The notes under the pieces were generated by a model. The model ran no database searches and had not been told where the DNA came from. It saw only the letters and a list, made by a program, of their open reading frames with translations. A stretch of 64,000 nucleotides of DNA, taken from Roseibium porphyridii. GTDB lineage: Bacteria > Pseudomonadota > Alphaproteobacteria > Rhizobiales > Stappiaceae. The translations under genes were made by a program, and so were the position numbers. Of the stretch, positions 34,726 to 42,897 are shown piece by piece (positions within the stretch are counted from its first letter, which is position 1; every line of letters starts with the position of its first letter). The stretch lies in assembly GCF_026191725.2 (NCBI RefSeq), contig NZ_CP120863.1:2584001-2648000 (forward strand), given 5' to 3'.

Positions 34726-35904
34726 ATGAAGCCCACCAATCCTGTCTTCACCGGTATCGATACTACCGTTTTCGAGACCATGTCCCGGCTTGCCATGGCC
34801 CATAAGGCGGTGAACCTTGGTCAAGGCTTTCCTGATGTCGATGGGCCTGAAGACATCCGTCAAAAGGCAGCTCAAGCGCTTGTTGATGGTCCCAACCAGT
34901 ACCCGCCGATGTTGGGTCTTCCTGAATTGCGTCAAGCCGTGGCTGCAGCCAACAAAAGGTTCTACGACCTCGATATCGACGCCGGGAGTGAAGTTATTGT
35001 GACTTCCGGTGCGACGGAAGCCTTGGCGGACTGCATCTTCGCACTGGTCTCGCCTGGCGATGAAGTTGTGCTGATCGAACCGCTCTATGATTGTTATCTG
35101 CCGCTGGTCAGGCAAGCGGGCGGAGTTCCCGTTCGGGTGAGGGTGACGCCTCCGGATTGGTCGTTGAACGAGGCGGCTCTGCGCGACGCTTTTTCCGAAA
35201 AGACAAAAGCTATCCTGATCAACAATCCAATGAACCCGACAGCGAAGGTTTTTTCCGACGAGGAACTTCAGCTGGTGGCAGACCTTTGCAAAGAACATGA
35301 TGCCTACGCCATATGCGACGAAGTTTACGAACATCTTGTTTTTGATGGGGCGGTACACAGGCCGTTGATGGCTTTTGACGGTATGCGCGAGCGCACGCTG
35401 CGTATCGGCTCCGCCGGCAAGACCTTTTCTCTGACCGGCTGGAAGGTGGGATACATCACCGGACCAGCGCCATTGATCGACCCGATTGCGAAGGCCCATC
35501 AATGGGTCACGTTCACAACTCCGCCGAACCTGCAAAAAGCCGTTGCGTTTGGCCTTGGCAAAGATGATGCCTACTTTGAAGGTCTGGTGCGAGACCTGTC
35601 CGAAAAACGGGATCGGATGGCCAGGGGCCTCAGCGACCTCGGTTTTTCTGTTCTTCCATGCGCGGCCACTTATTTTCTGACCTGTGATGTCAGCAATCTC
35701 GGTCTCGGGGCGACGGATGTGGAAGTCTGTGAAACACTGGTCAAGCGCGCTGGTGTTGCAGCCGTTCCCGTGTCCGCCTTTTATGGCAGTGAAGCTCCGA
35801 CCGGCTTCATCCGGTTTTGCTTTTGCAAGCGGGATGCGGTGATCGACGAAGCGCTCATGCGGCTAAGAACTTTTTTGACTGCAGCACAAACCGAATCTGC
35901 CTAG
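34726..35904 (+). CDS. Class I/II PLP-dependent aminotransferase
   Basis: 392-residue fold I aminotransferase. The substrate and cofactor residues are visible: AVNLGQGFPDVDGP, SGATEALADCIFAL, the NNPMNPTAKVF loop, ICDEVYEHL and the PLP lysine in SAGKTFSLTGWKVGY. It is closest in style to methionine/kynurenine-type aminotransferases (YbdL-like) or a DapC-like enzyme. The ATG at 34726 follows GGGAGGAAAT; the frame is open further upstream but overlaps the divergent SPFH gene. Followed after 22 bases by asparaginase, suggesting an amino-acid catabolic operon. Confidence 0.9.
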   Translation: MKPTNPVFTGIDTTVFETMSRLAMAHKAVNLGQGFPDVDGPEDIRQKAAQALVDGPNQYPPMLGLPELRQAVAAANKRFYDLDIDAGSEVIVTSGATEALADCIFALVSPGDEVVLIEPLYDCYLPLVRQAGGVPVRVRVTPPDWSLNEAALRDAFSEKTKAILINNPMNPTAKVFSDEELQLVADLCKEHDAYAICDEVYEHLVFDGAVHRPLMAFDGMRERTLRIGSAGKTFSLTGWKVGYITGPAPLIDPIAKAHQWVTFTTPPNLQKAVAFGLGKDDAYFEGLVRDLSEKRDRMARGLSDLGFSVLPCAATYFLTCDVSNLGLGATDVEVCETLVKRAGVAAVPVSAFYGSEAPTGFIRFCFCKRDAVIDEALMRLRTFLTAAQTESA

Positions 35905-35926
35905 CCTGAAAAGACATGTTTTCAAG

Positions 35927-36967
35927 ATGAGAAACTTTATGGACAATCCGGTACTGGTCGATGTCACACGCGGCAATCTCACCGAGAGCCTGCATCGTGG
36001 CTGTGTCGCGATTTCAGATGCCTCCGGCAACATCGTGTGCAGCATTGGGGATGTCGATGCGAAGGTTTTTCCAAGATCCGCGATAAAGGCCCTTCAGGCA
36101 ATCCCGCTTGTTGAATCCGGCGCCGCTGACGCACTGGACCTCAGCGATGCGGAGCTGGCGCTAGCCTGCGCCTCGCACAGCGGGGAAGAAGTGCACGCAA
36201 GCTCGGCCAAGGTTATGCTGATGAAAGCAGGCCTTACCGAAGACGATCTGGAATGCGGGCCGCAATGGCCGCAGCGTATGGAAGACGCGGCAAAGCTGAT
36301 CCTGACCGACGAAACACCAACCGGACTGCACAACAATTGTTCTGGCAAGCATGCCGGTTTTCTGGGTCTTGCAAAGGTCATGGGTGTCGACACGCGTGGC
36401 TATGTCGAGCCTGGGCATCCCGTTCAGCGCGAAGTCCGCCTGGTGATGGAACAGCTTACAGGTGCCACTCTTTCCGAGGACGTTTGCGGCACGGACGGGT
36501 GTTCCATTCCGACCTATGCCTCACCTTTGACAGGGCTTGCACGCGCATTTGCATCCTTTGGAACAGGTGAGGGACTTGAACCACTTCGAGCCGAGGCTGC
36601 CGAGCGGATCTACAACGCTTGCATCAATGAGCCCTATATGGTGGCCGGTGCCGATCGCTTCTGTACCAAGGTCATGGAAGGCTTTCGCGGACGCGTCCTG
36701 GTTAAAACCGGAGCGGAAGGTGTTTTTTGCGGTTCGGTGCCTGAGCTTGGCTTCGGCATAGCGCTCAAATGCGACGACGGAGCAACACGGGCCGCAGAGG
36801 TCATCATGGCCACCATTCTGGAAGCCGTACTTGAACTCAACGAGGAAGAGGCGGCGCTTCTGGACAGTCTCGTCAATCCGCCCATTTTGACACGCAGGGG
36901 CGTACAGGCGGGACATATGAAGCCGACAGACGAGTTATTGAGCGCCCTAAAAACTGCGTTGCCCTAA
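35927..36967 (+). CDS. Class 3-type asparaginase (Rhizobium etli ReAV/AnsA-like)
   Basis: 346-residue enzyme that releases ammonia from asparagine; unrelated to the classical L-asparaginases. Ser-Lys catalytic pair in PRSAIKALQ (about residues 48-51), SHSGEEVH, LHNNCSGKHAGFL and GTDGCSIPTYASPL, with the conserved Cys and Lys that hold a metal and substrate. KTGAEGVFCGS closes the site. The start at 35927 and an ATG four codons later are both possible; neither has a strong ribosome site. Co-transcribed with the aminotransferase; the product aspartate could feed it. Confidence 0.88.
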   Translation: MRNFMDNPVLVDVTRGNLTESLHRGCVAISDASGNIVCSIGDVDAKVFPRSAIKALQAIPLVESGAADALDLSDAELALACASHSGEEVHASSAKVMLMKAGLTEDDLECGPQWPQRMEDAAKLILTDETPTGLHNNCSGKHAGFLGLAKVMGVDTRGYVEPGHPVQREVRLVMEQLTGATLSEDVCGTDGCSIPTYASPLTGLARAFASFGTGEGLEPLRAEAAERIYNACINEPYMVAGADRFCTKVMEGFRGRVLVKTGAEGVFCGSVPELGFGIALKCDDGATRAAEVIMATILEAVLELNEEEAALLDSLVNPPILTRRGVQAGHMKPTDELLSALKTALP

Positions 36968-36982
36968 CTGGTGTTAGGGCCT

Positions 36983-37432
36983 CTAAAGTTTCTTTTCCAT
37001 CAGGACCTTGTTGCCGGCTCTTTGTGTCTCTTGCCAGCCTAATCGGCTGTAGAGCGCGACATTTTCCGGCATTGCAACGTGGGTCGTAAGGTGGATTGCG
37101 AGGATTTTTTTCGTTCTCGCCGCGTCTTCGACGGCGGCTATCAACGCCTTGCCAATGCCTTGTCCCTTGAAATCAGGGTCAACGGCAATGTTGGTCAAAT
37201 GAGAGATGCGTCCGTTGACGGAAAGAATTGCGCAGCCTGCTATGCGGTTGTCGGTCTCTGCGATGAACACTTCGTTTTCGGCGATGTCCTCATCAATTCC
37301 GGCAGAAACATCCGGCAGATCGCTGAGCTTCATTCTTACTGGTGCATAGGCCCTTTCAATGCACGTTTTCAGGGCTGCTGCGTCTTGCAATTCAGCCTTT
37401 CGAATGGCTGTGATGGCAGAAGTATTGTTCAT
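36983..37432 (-). CDS. GNAT family N-acetyltransferase
   Basis: 149-residue acetyltransferase. The acetyl-CoA site is seen as LTNIAVDPDFKGQGIGKALIAAVE and the C-terminal NVALYSRLGWQETQRAGNKV is typical. ATG at 37432 follows CGGAACTCC. Divergent from the dimethylarginine hydrolase gene by 12 bases and convergent with asparaginase. Substrate unknown. Confidence 0.88.
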   Translation of the reverse strand: MNNTSAITAIRKAELQDAAALKTCIERAYAPVRMKLSDLPDVSAGIDEDIAENEVFIAETDNRIAGCAILSVNGRISHLTNIAVDPDFKGQGIGKALIAAVEDAARTKKILAIHLTTHVAMPENVALYSRLGWQETQRAGNKVLMEKKL

Positions 37433-37444
37433 TGGAGTTCCGTT

Positions 37445-38245
37445 ATGACGCACCGCCCCGGCCTGTCATTTCAGTTTACACATGCGATTACCCGAACGCC
37501 TGCCAACAGTGTTGCCAACGGTATCCGGGCGGTCGATAGCGGTGACCCGAGCGGTGAAAAATTTCGCGAAGAGCATGAGCTCTATGTCAAGGCTCTTCAA
37601 GAGGCAGGCCTGAGTGTCGATGTTTTACCTGCGCTTGAGGCCTTTCCGGACAGCTGTTTTGTCGAAGATCCCGCATTTTGTCTGCCGAATGCCGCCATCC
37701 AGCTGCGGCCTGGAACACAGAGCCGGTTGGGTGAAGGCAAGGAGATCCGTGCCGCGCTGGAAAGGCATTTTGAAAAGGTGGAGGTGCTGCCAGGCAATGG
37801 CCATGTGGATGGTGGCGACGTTCTGATGCTTGACGACACTATGCTGATAGGTCTTTCAGCCCGGACTGACAGTGACGGAGCTGACGCCTTTGCGAAATTG
37901 CTGGGTGATTGGGGGTATCGCGCAGCAGTTTGCGAAACTCCCCAGGGAGTTCTTCATTTCAAGACGGCTTGTTCCACACTTGGCGACGGCGTGATCCTTG
38001 CAACACGTGTCATGGCCGAGAGCGGGTTTTTCGACGGTAGGCAGGTCGTGATTGTGCCTGAAGGCGAGGACTATGCTGCCAATGTGATCCGGGTGAACGA
38101 GGTTGTTCTCGTGCCCGAGGGATACCCGGGAACGCTGGCAGCGATTGAGAAAGCTGGCTTTAAAACTGTGGTCCTGCCAACACATGAAGCGCGCAAGGTC
38201 GACGGGGGATTATCCTGTCTGTCCTTGCGATTTGCGCTTAGCTAA
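37445..38245 (+). CDS. Dimethylarginine dimethylaminohydrolase (DDAH) / amidinotransferase-fold
   Basis: 266-residue guanidine-modifying enzyme that turns N-methylated arginines into citrulline and methylamines. Substrate-binding acidic residues lie in FPDSCFVEDPAF, the catalytic His in GNGHVDGGDVL and the nucleophilic Cys near the C-terminus in DGGLSCLSLRF, so the triad is complete. GGAG precedes the ATG at 37445. It sits near asparaginase and an aminotransferase, suggesting nitrogen salvage. The divergent GNAT gene starts 12 bases away. Confidence 0.9.
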   Translation: MTHRPGLSFQFTHAITRTPANSVANGIRAVDSGDPSGEKFREEHELYVKALQEAGLSVDVLPALEAFPDSCFVEDPAFCLPNAAIQLRPGTQSRLGEGKEIRAALERHFEKVEVLPGNGHVDGGDVLMLDDTMLIGLSARTDSDGADAFAKLLGDWGYRAAVCETPQGVLHFKTACSTLGDGVILATRVMAESGFFDGRQVVIVPEGEDYAANVIRVNEVVLVPEGYPGTLAAIEKAGFKTVVLPTHEARKVDGGLSCLSLRFALS

Positions 38246-38257
38246 ACGTTAGCGCTT

Positions 38258-39628
38258 TCAAGCGGCGACCTGATTGCCGTTGACCGTCAGGTTCGAAAAC
38301 TCGGAATTGTTGTTCAATTCGCCCGTGGCGCGTTCCAGCCAGCGAAATCCGTTGATGCCGCCTCGTTTCGAACCCTGAACGATGTTGCCGGTGATCACCG
38401 CAGGCCCTGCGCCATCAACGACTGTCACGGCAATGCCCGTCCCGCAGTCTCTGAGAACGTTTTGTGACGCCGTCACGTTGCGCATATAAGGACCCCATCC
38501 CAGCATCATTCCAAACTTGGGTGCGCCTTCAATGATGTTCCCGGTCAAGGCCGTATCCGCTTCTGCGGCAATACCGATACCAAAGCCGGCGACTTCCGGC
38601 GGGTAGAGACCGGTTTCGGAAATATTGCGAATGAGATTGCCGGAACAAACAGCCATACGTCCGCCATCCATGAAATTGGCAATGGAGATGCCAGTCGTGC
38701 CACCGTCCACGATATTGTTGGAAATCACAGCGCCCTGAAATCCGAATTCCGAATAGATCGCGGTTTCGCCGGACCGCAAGCATGAATTGCCGATAATCTG
38801 AACGTTCGAGCCGGTGTTCGACCGGATTGCTGAGAACGCGCAATCCGCGACCCGGTTGTTGGCGATCATCACACCGTGGGCGCGAAATACATTGATACCG
38901 TTGCCGAACTGACCGGTACCGCCATATCTGGCGCTGACGCGTTCAACCCGATTTCCGGAGACGATTGTTCCGTCTTCGCCCTCACGCCAGCGATGGACCC
39001 AGATCCCGCCATTGGCACAGTCGGTAACAGTGTTTCCGGTTATGGCCAGGCCGGCAGCCTCGTTGGAACGCAAGCCGGCTTCCGCTGCGCCCGAAATCCG
39101 GCAGTTTTCAACCCGCCCGGAACACCGGTCCAAGACGGCACCCATTTTGGCTGAGCCCGCGATTTCGCAGTTGTCGATCACCAGATTGCGCACGCCGATG
39201 AAATGCAGCAAGCCTTCCGTGAAATCACCGATCGAGCGGTTCGCGCCGTCGAAAGTTATGCCGGTGAGACCGATATTCGTAACGCCTTCGGCACGCACCA
39301 ACTGGCCGCCCCCGCCCTGATAGACAAGACGCGTTCGCCCAGGGACACCGACAATCAGTGTGCCGGAGGGAAGGCGAAGATTGGCGACTGGATAGGTTCC
39401 TGCAGGCAAAAAGAGCGCGCGTCCGCGTTCCACCGCCCTGTTAACAGCATTTTGAAACTGAGCAGTCTGATCGTCGGCAGCATTTGGAAGCAGCCCAAGA
39501 TCCGCGGAATCGATGGATCCCCTGAGGTCGGCAACTTTCATTTGCGCGGTGGCAGCTGTCCCAGAAAGGCACAGTGCTGTCCCGGCAAGAAACGTGCGGC
39601 GGCTCAGTTTTGCTAAGTCTCGTGTCAT
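38258..39628 (-). CDS. Tat-exported right-handed beta-helix protein (TIGR03808-like)
   Basis: 456 residues. A twin-arginine signal (SRRTFLAGTALCLSG) is followed by many NxV.DC/GN-type rungs, for example ITGNTVTDCANGGIWV, ISNNIVDGGTTGISI and SQNVLRDCGTGIAV, making a parallel beta-helix. The pattern and length fit the alphaproteobacterial 'twin-arg-translocated uncharacterized repeat protein' family. Exported folded to the periplasm; possibly polysaccharide-related. Function unknown. Start ATG has a weak ribosome site. Confidence 0.85.
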   Translation of the reverse strand: MTRDLAKLSRRTFLAGTALCLSGTAATAQMKVADLRGSIDSADLGLLPNAADDQTAQFQNAVNRAVERGRALFLPAGTYPVANLRLPSGTLIVGVPGRTRLVYQGGGGQLVRAEGVTNIGLTGITFDGANRSIGDFTEGLLHFIGVRNLVIDNCEIAGSAKMGAVLDRCSGRVENCRISGAAEAGLRSNEAAGLAITGNTVTDCANGGIWVHRWREGEDGTIVSGNRVERVSARYGGTGQFGNGINVFRAHGVMIANNRVADCAFSAIRSNTGSNVQIIGNSCLRSGETAIYSEFGFQGAVISNNIVDGGTTGISIANFMDGGRMAVCSGNLIRNISETGLYPPEVAGFGIGIAAEADTALTGNIIEGAPKFGMMLGWGPYMRNVTASQNVLRDCGTGIAVTVVDGAGPAVITGNIVQGSKRGGINGFRWLERATGELNNNSEFSNLTVNGNQVAA

Positions 39629-39735
39629 CTAACGGGCCAATTGCTTTCAAGCGTCCCACAATGGGAGGCAATGTCAGGGTTTGACCTGAACTCAGCAAAG
39701 GGCGTGCCGGAACCTGCTTTGGTGATGACGTTGAA

Positions 39736-39770
39736 CAAGAAAAACCGGCCGGGAGGGGCACCCGGCCGGT
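39736..39770 (-). terminator. Rho-independent terminator after YHS gene
   Basis: On the minus strand ACCGGCCGGG, a 7-base loop, CCCGGCCGGT, then TTTTCTT. It lies about 35 bases after the stop of the YHS gene; one of the strongest terminators in the window. Confidence 0.93.
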
Positions 39771-39802
39771 GTTTCAAGCGATCCTAGTGTGACAAGAGGG
39801 GA

Positions 39803-40276
39803 TCACAGATCGCTTGGGGAGACGTCTTTGATGTCTGTCCAGTTGGTGTCGGCGTTCGTGATGTGGCCCGGGATGTCCTTGTTCCAGCGTTCCTGGATGG
39901 ACTGGGAAAGGTTCAGGTAGAGCTTGCCATCAACGATCTTCCAAAGGTCGGGATCGCCATCGACTTTTACGCCCATTGCCGTACCAAAGGCACAGAAGCC
40001 ACCGTACTGCGGAAGGTATTTGGCTGGGTCAGCCTTGAAAAGGTCGCGGTTTTCTTCCGAAGTAAAGCGATAGGTTGCGCCGTTATGTACTTCGGTGATC
40101 TGGAAATCGCCGGCCTGAGGAGCGCCGTTGGTGAAATAAGAGACCGGGTCGACACCGCGAAGTGCGAGGCCGGTAATCGTCGCGTTGACATCGGCTCCGG
40201 CGGCCAAGGCACCGGAAACAAGTCCAGCAAAGACAACGAGCGTAGCTGCTGTGCCGCGGATCAGGTTTTTGAACAT
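39803..40276 (-). CDS. Exported YHS-domain protein
   Basis: 157-residue protein. Signal peptide (AATLVVFAGLVSGALAAG) then a YHS-like domain: ALRGVDPVSYFTNGAPQAGD, YRFTSEENRDLFKADPAKYLPQYGGFCAFG, and VDGKLYLNLSQSIQERW. YHS domains are associated with metal binding; here a single Cys is conserved. ATG at 40276 has GGGAGAA upstream. Divergent from the TetR gene, with operator repeats between, so it is the likely regulated target. Confidence 0.88.
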   Translation of the reverse strand: MFKNLIRGTAATLVVFAGLVSGALAAGADVNATITGLALRGVDPVSYFTNGAPQAGDFQITEVHNGATYRFTSEENRDLFKADPAKYLPQYGGFCAFGTAMGVKVDGDPDLWKIVDGKLYLNLSQSIQERWNKDIPGHITNADTNWTDIKDVSPSDL

Positions 40277-40348
40277 TTCAGAATTCTCCCACGTAAGTGT
40301 TCGTGTGTTGAACAAGCAGCCGAACGAAAGAAGGTTGTAACTCACTAA

Positions 40349-40370
40349 TTAGGAACTAATTGGTTCCTAA
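40349..40370. promoter_or_regulatory. TetR operator candidate 1
   Basis: Inverted repeat TTAGGAAC-6-GTTCCTAA, perfect in both 8-base arms, between the divergent YHS and TetR genes. It lies 73 bases upstream of the YHS start. Confidence 0.75.
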
Positions 40371-40414
40371 CAACGCGTGGATATTTGTCTCTGTTCGGTA
40401 TGTTTGATATAGTA

Positions 40415-40432
40415 TTAGGAACTAATTGGTAC
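40415..40432. promoter_or_regulatory. TetR operator candidate 2
   Basis: Second copy TTAGGAACTAATTGGTAC: identical to operator 1 over its first 16 bases, with a degraded right arm. Placed 60 bases before the TetR start, it suits autoregulation. The centre-to-centre distance from the first copy is about 66 bases. Confidence 0.6.
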
Positions 40433-40491
40433 AAAACACAAGGCTGTGATCGCACGTGACAGGTCTGTGAGTGACCCATCTTGGAGGTAGA

Positions 40492-41079
40492 ATGGCGAGA
40501 CCGCGCGAATTTGATGCCGATGAGGCGATGGACAAGGCCATGGGGCTGTTTTGGCAAGTCGGCTATGAACAGGCCTCCTTGTCTGAACTTCTTGCGGCGA
40601 TGGAGATCACGAAGGGATCTTTTTACAAGGCCTTTCAAGACAAGCAGTCCATCTACCTTGCTGCACTTGAAAGATACAACGACAAGGTCATCAGCGGGAC
40701 AGCTGCCTTTCTGACAGATCCAAATCAGGGATCAGGTCGTGCCCGCATCCTGGGACTGTTTGGCAAAGTTGCTGAAGAAGTCCGGCGGAACGGCGATCGA
40801 CTGGGATGCTTTTTGTGCAATGCGCTTGTCGACAAGGCGGCTGAGGACGAGGAAGCGGAAGCAAAACTGCAGGCCATGGTCCATCGTCTGGAGAACGCTT
40901 TTTTTCATGCTCTGATAGATGACCAGCGCTTGAGCGAAGCAGCTGCAAGAGAAACAGCACGCGGAATTCTGTCGATCTATTTTGGTCTGAGAGTTCTGGG
41001 CCGTGCTGGTCTGGCAGGGCAAATGGCCGGCGACTGTATCCGTCAGGTCGAGCGACTGCTTGACCAGGAGGGGCGCTAG
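40492..41079 (+). CDS. TetR/AcrR family transcriptional regulator
   Basis: 195-residue regulator. The helix-turn-helix (ARPREFDADEAMDKAMGLFW, GYEQASLSELLAAMEITKGSFYKAFQDK, cut for length) is typical; the ligand domain has a CFLCNALVDKA segment with two Cys, as in repressors of the NemR-like group that sense electrophiles, though that is inference. TTGGAGGTAGA precedes the ATG. Divergent from the YHS gene across two operator-like repeats. Confidence 0.9.
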   Translation: MARPREFDADEAMDKAMGLFWQVGYEQASLSELLAAMEITKGSFYKAFQDKQSIYLAALERYNDKVISGTAAFLTDPNQGSGRARILGLFGKVAEEVRRNGDRLGCFLCNALVDKAAEDEEAEAKLQAMVHRLENAFFHALIDDQRLSEAAARETARGILSIYFGLRVLGRAGLAGQMAGDCIRQVERLLDQEGR

Positions 41080-41112
41080 GTCCGTTGCTGCGACGACAAT
41101 CGCAAATCCGTA

Positions 41113-41727
41113 TCAGCTGCTTTGCAAACGCCTTGCGGTCTCTTGCAGAATACGAACCGCTGCATCCTCAAGACATGGGAGGGAAGGGCGCGTGTCGATC
41201 TTGCCTTTGGGAAGCGTTGGCACGTGGATGAAGATGCTTGGAATGCCTGAGCCGATGGAATCCCAAAGGGTTGCGTTGCAAAGGTAAGTACCGGCGTTGT
41301 TGGACAGCCTAACCGGTGCACCACTGCTTCTGGCCGCCTCAAGCAAGGCACGTGCTGGCAGTGTCGAGCTTCGCGATCTTTCGCCGTTAGCCTGAAGTTC
41401 CGGTTGCCTGGGGCTAACTCCGACGGCGTCCGGGCGCACTCGCACGGCCTGGTTCACGGCCCGTGTTTCAATGTTGATTGTGCGGCGTGTGCCATCAACG
41501 CCGAAATGAATGATCGCATCAGGCTTTACAGATCGGCGCAGTCGAGCCGTCTCCATTTCGCGTCCTGCCCAAGTGGTCGGCAAGACCTCAAAGACAAAGG
41601 ACACACCGCGATGTTTTCGACCCAGCCGTTTTGGCAGTCGGTGCATCAACATTTCCGTCGGATTGACAGGGCTTCCGGGAAAGGGCGAAAAGCCAGTCAC
41701 AAGGATTGTTTTGTTCGCTCTGCACAT
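41113..41727 (-). CDS. Pyroglutamyl-peptidase I family protein (peptidase C15)
   Basis: 204-residue cysteine peptidase that removes N-terminal pyroglutamate. The start TGFSPFPGSPVNPTE, the Glu-containing PTTWAGREME region and the nucleophile box SNNAGTYLCNATL (Cys) with His in IFIHVPTLP form the triad. It begins six bases after the MeaB stop, so both are in one operon on the minus strand. Confidence 0.88.
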   Translation of the reverse strand: MCRANKTILVTGFSPFPGSPVNPTEMLMHRLPKRLGRKHRGVSFVFEVLPTTWAGREMETARLRRSVKPDAIIHFGVDGTRRTINIETRAVNQAVRVRPDAVGVSPRQPELQANGERSRSSTLPARALLEAARSSGAPVRLSNNAGTYLCNATLWDSIGSGIPSIFIHVPTLPKGKIDTRPSLPCLEDAAVRILQETARRLQSS

Positions 41728-41733
41728 TGGCTC

Positions 41734-42723
41734 TTAATTCTCCAGACCGATCAAACCCGCCAACTCATCCACAGCAAGAGAGACGGACGTTTTTCCAGCC
41801 CTCACACTCTCTTCCAGATGATTCAGGCGGCCTGCAGTTTTCGAATTGGTCTTGAGCGCCTCCATCATGCGCTGCTGCAGCATATCCCACATCCAGGCAA
41901 CCTGTTGCCGGCTGCGCTTGTCGTTCCATTCACCAGTTGCTTGCATCTTGTCTCGATAGTGAAGGACTTGCTGCCACAATTCTCGCAAGCCTTCATTCGC
42001 AAGGCCCGAGATTGTGACGACAGGCGGAGACCAGTTGGGGGACTTCGGTGCAAGAATGTGCAGAGCAGCCCGATAGTCCGAAGCTGCCGACCGGGCTCTA
42101 AGAGCACCTTCGCCTTCAGCCTTGTTGACGGCAATCATGTCCGCGATCTCAAGGACACCCTTTTTGATACCCTGAAGTTCATCCCCGGCGCCTGGCAGCA
42201 TCAGAACCAAAAAGAAATCGACCATATCCGCAACAGTGGTTTCCGATTGGCCGATGCCAACGGTTTCAACCAGAATGACGTCAAAGCCTGCCGCTTCACA
42301 AAGAAGCATCGTTTCCCGTGTTTTGGCGGCAACGCCTCCAAGCGTTCCGGCGGACGGTGACGGGCGAATGAAGGCATTTTCGTCTACCGCGAGACGTGCC
42401 ATCCGTGTTTTGTCGCCAAGGATCGATCCCCCGGTACGGGTGGAAGAGGGATCAACCGCCAGAACGGCGACCCTGTGACCAGCATGCGTCAGATTGGATC
42501 CGAGCGTGTCTATCGTTGTTGATTTTCCGACCCCGGGGACACCGGTTATGCCAATTCTTATGGCCCTGCCTGTCAGGGGCAAAAGATCCTGAATGAGCTG
42601 ATGTGCCAGGTGTCGATGATCTGCCTTTTTTGATTCCACTAAAGTGATCGCGCGGGCGAGTGCGGCACGTTTGCCGTTTTTTAGATCCTGCAGAAGGCGA
42701 GAAGGGTCGAATGTCTGTGCCAT
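41734..42723 (-). CDS. meaB: Methylmalonyl-CoA mutase-associated GTPase MeaB
   Basis: 329-residue G3E GTPase that loads and protects the B12 cofactor of methylmalonyl-CoA mutase. Walker A GVPGVGKST at ~61-69, switch I DPSSTRTGGSILGDKTRM, Walker B ILVETVGIGQSE, NKAEGEGALRAR and a helical C-terminus for dimerisation are all present. The mutase subunits lie about 10 kb away (51816-55990), an arrangement different from the usual adjacent order. First gene of a unit with pyroglutamyl peptidase. Confidence 0.93.
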   Translation of the reverse strand: MAQTFDPSRLLQDLKNGKRAALARAITLVESKKADHRHLAHQLIQDLLPLTGRAIRIGITGVPGVGKSTTIDTLGSNLTHAGHRVAVLAVDPSSTRTGGSILGDKTRMARLAVDENAFIRPSPSAGTLGGVAAKTRETMLLCEAAGFDVILVETVGIGQSETTVADMVDFFLVLMLPGAGDELQGIKKGVLEIADMIAVNKAEGEGALRARSAASDYRAALHILAPKSPNWSPPVVTISGLANEGLRELWQQVLHYRDKMQATGEWNDKRSRQQVAWMWDMLQQRMMEALKTNSKTAGRLNHLEESVRAGKTSVSLAVDELAGLIGLEN

Positions 42724-42897
42724 GGTTCAACGCTTAGCGCAGGTAAAGGCAAAGGTCACTGCCGCAAAAGGGAGAACCATGACGCTTCATCGGCAGGGTG
42801 TGATCAAAATCCGGCTGGAAGCTCATTCTAACTTGTCAGTTTCACCTGATGCCGTGTTAATAACATCGAATTCGATCAACGATTTTTCAGGTACAGC

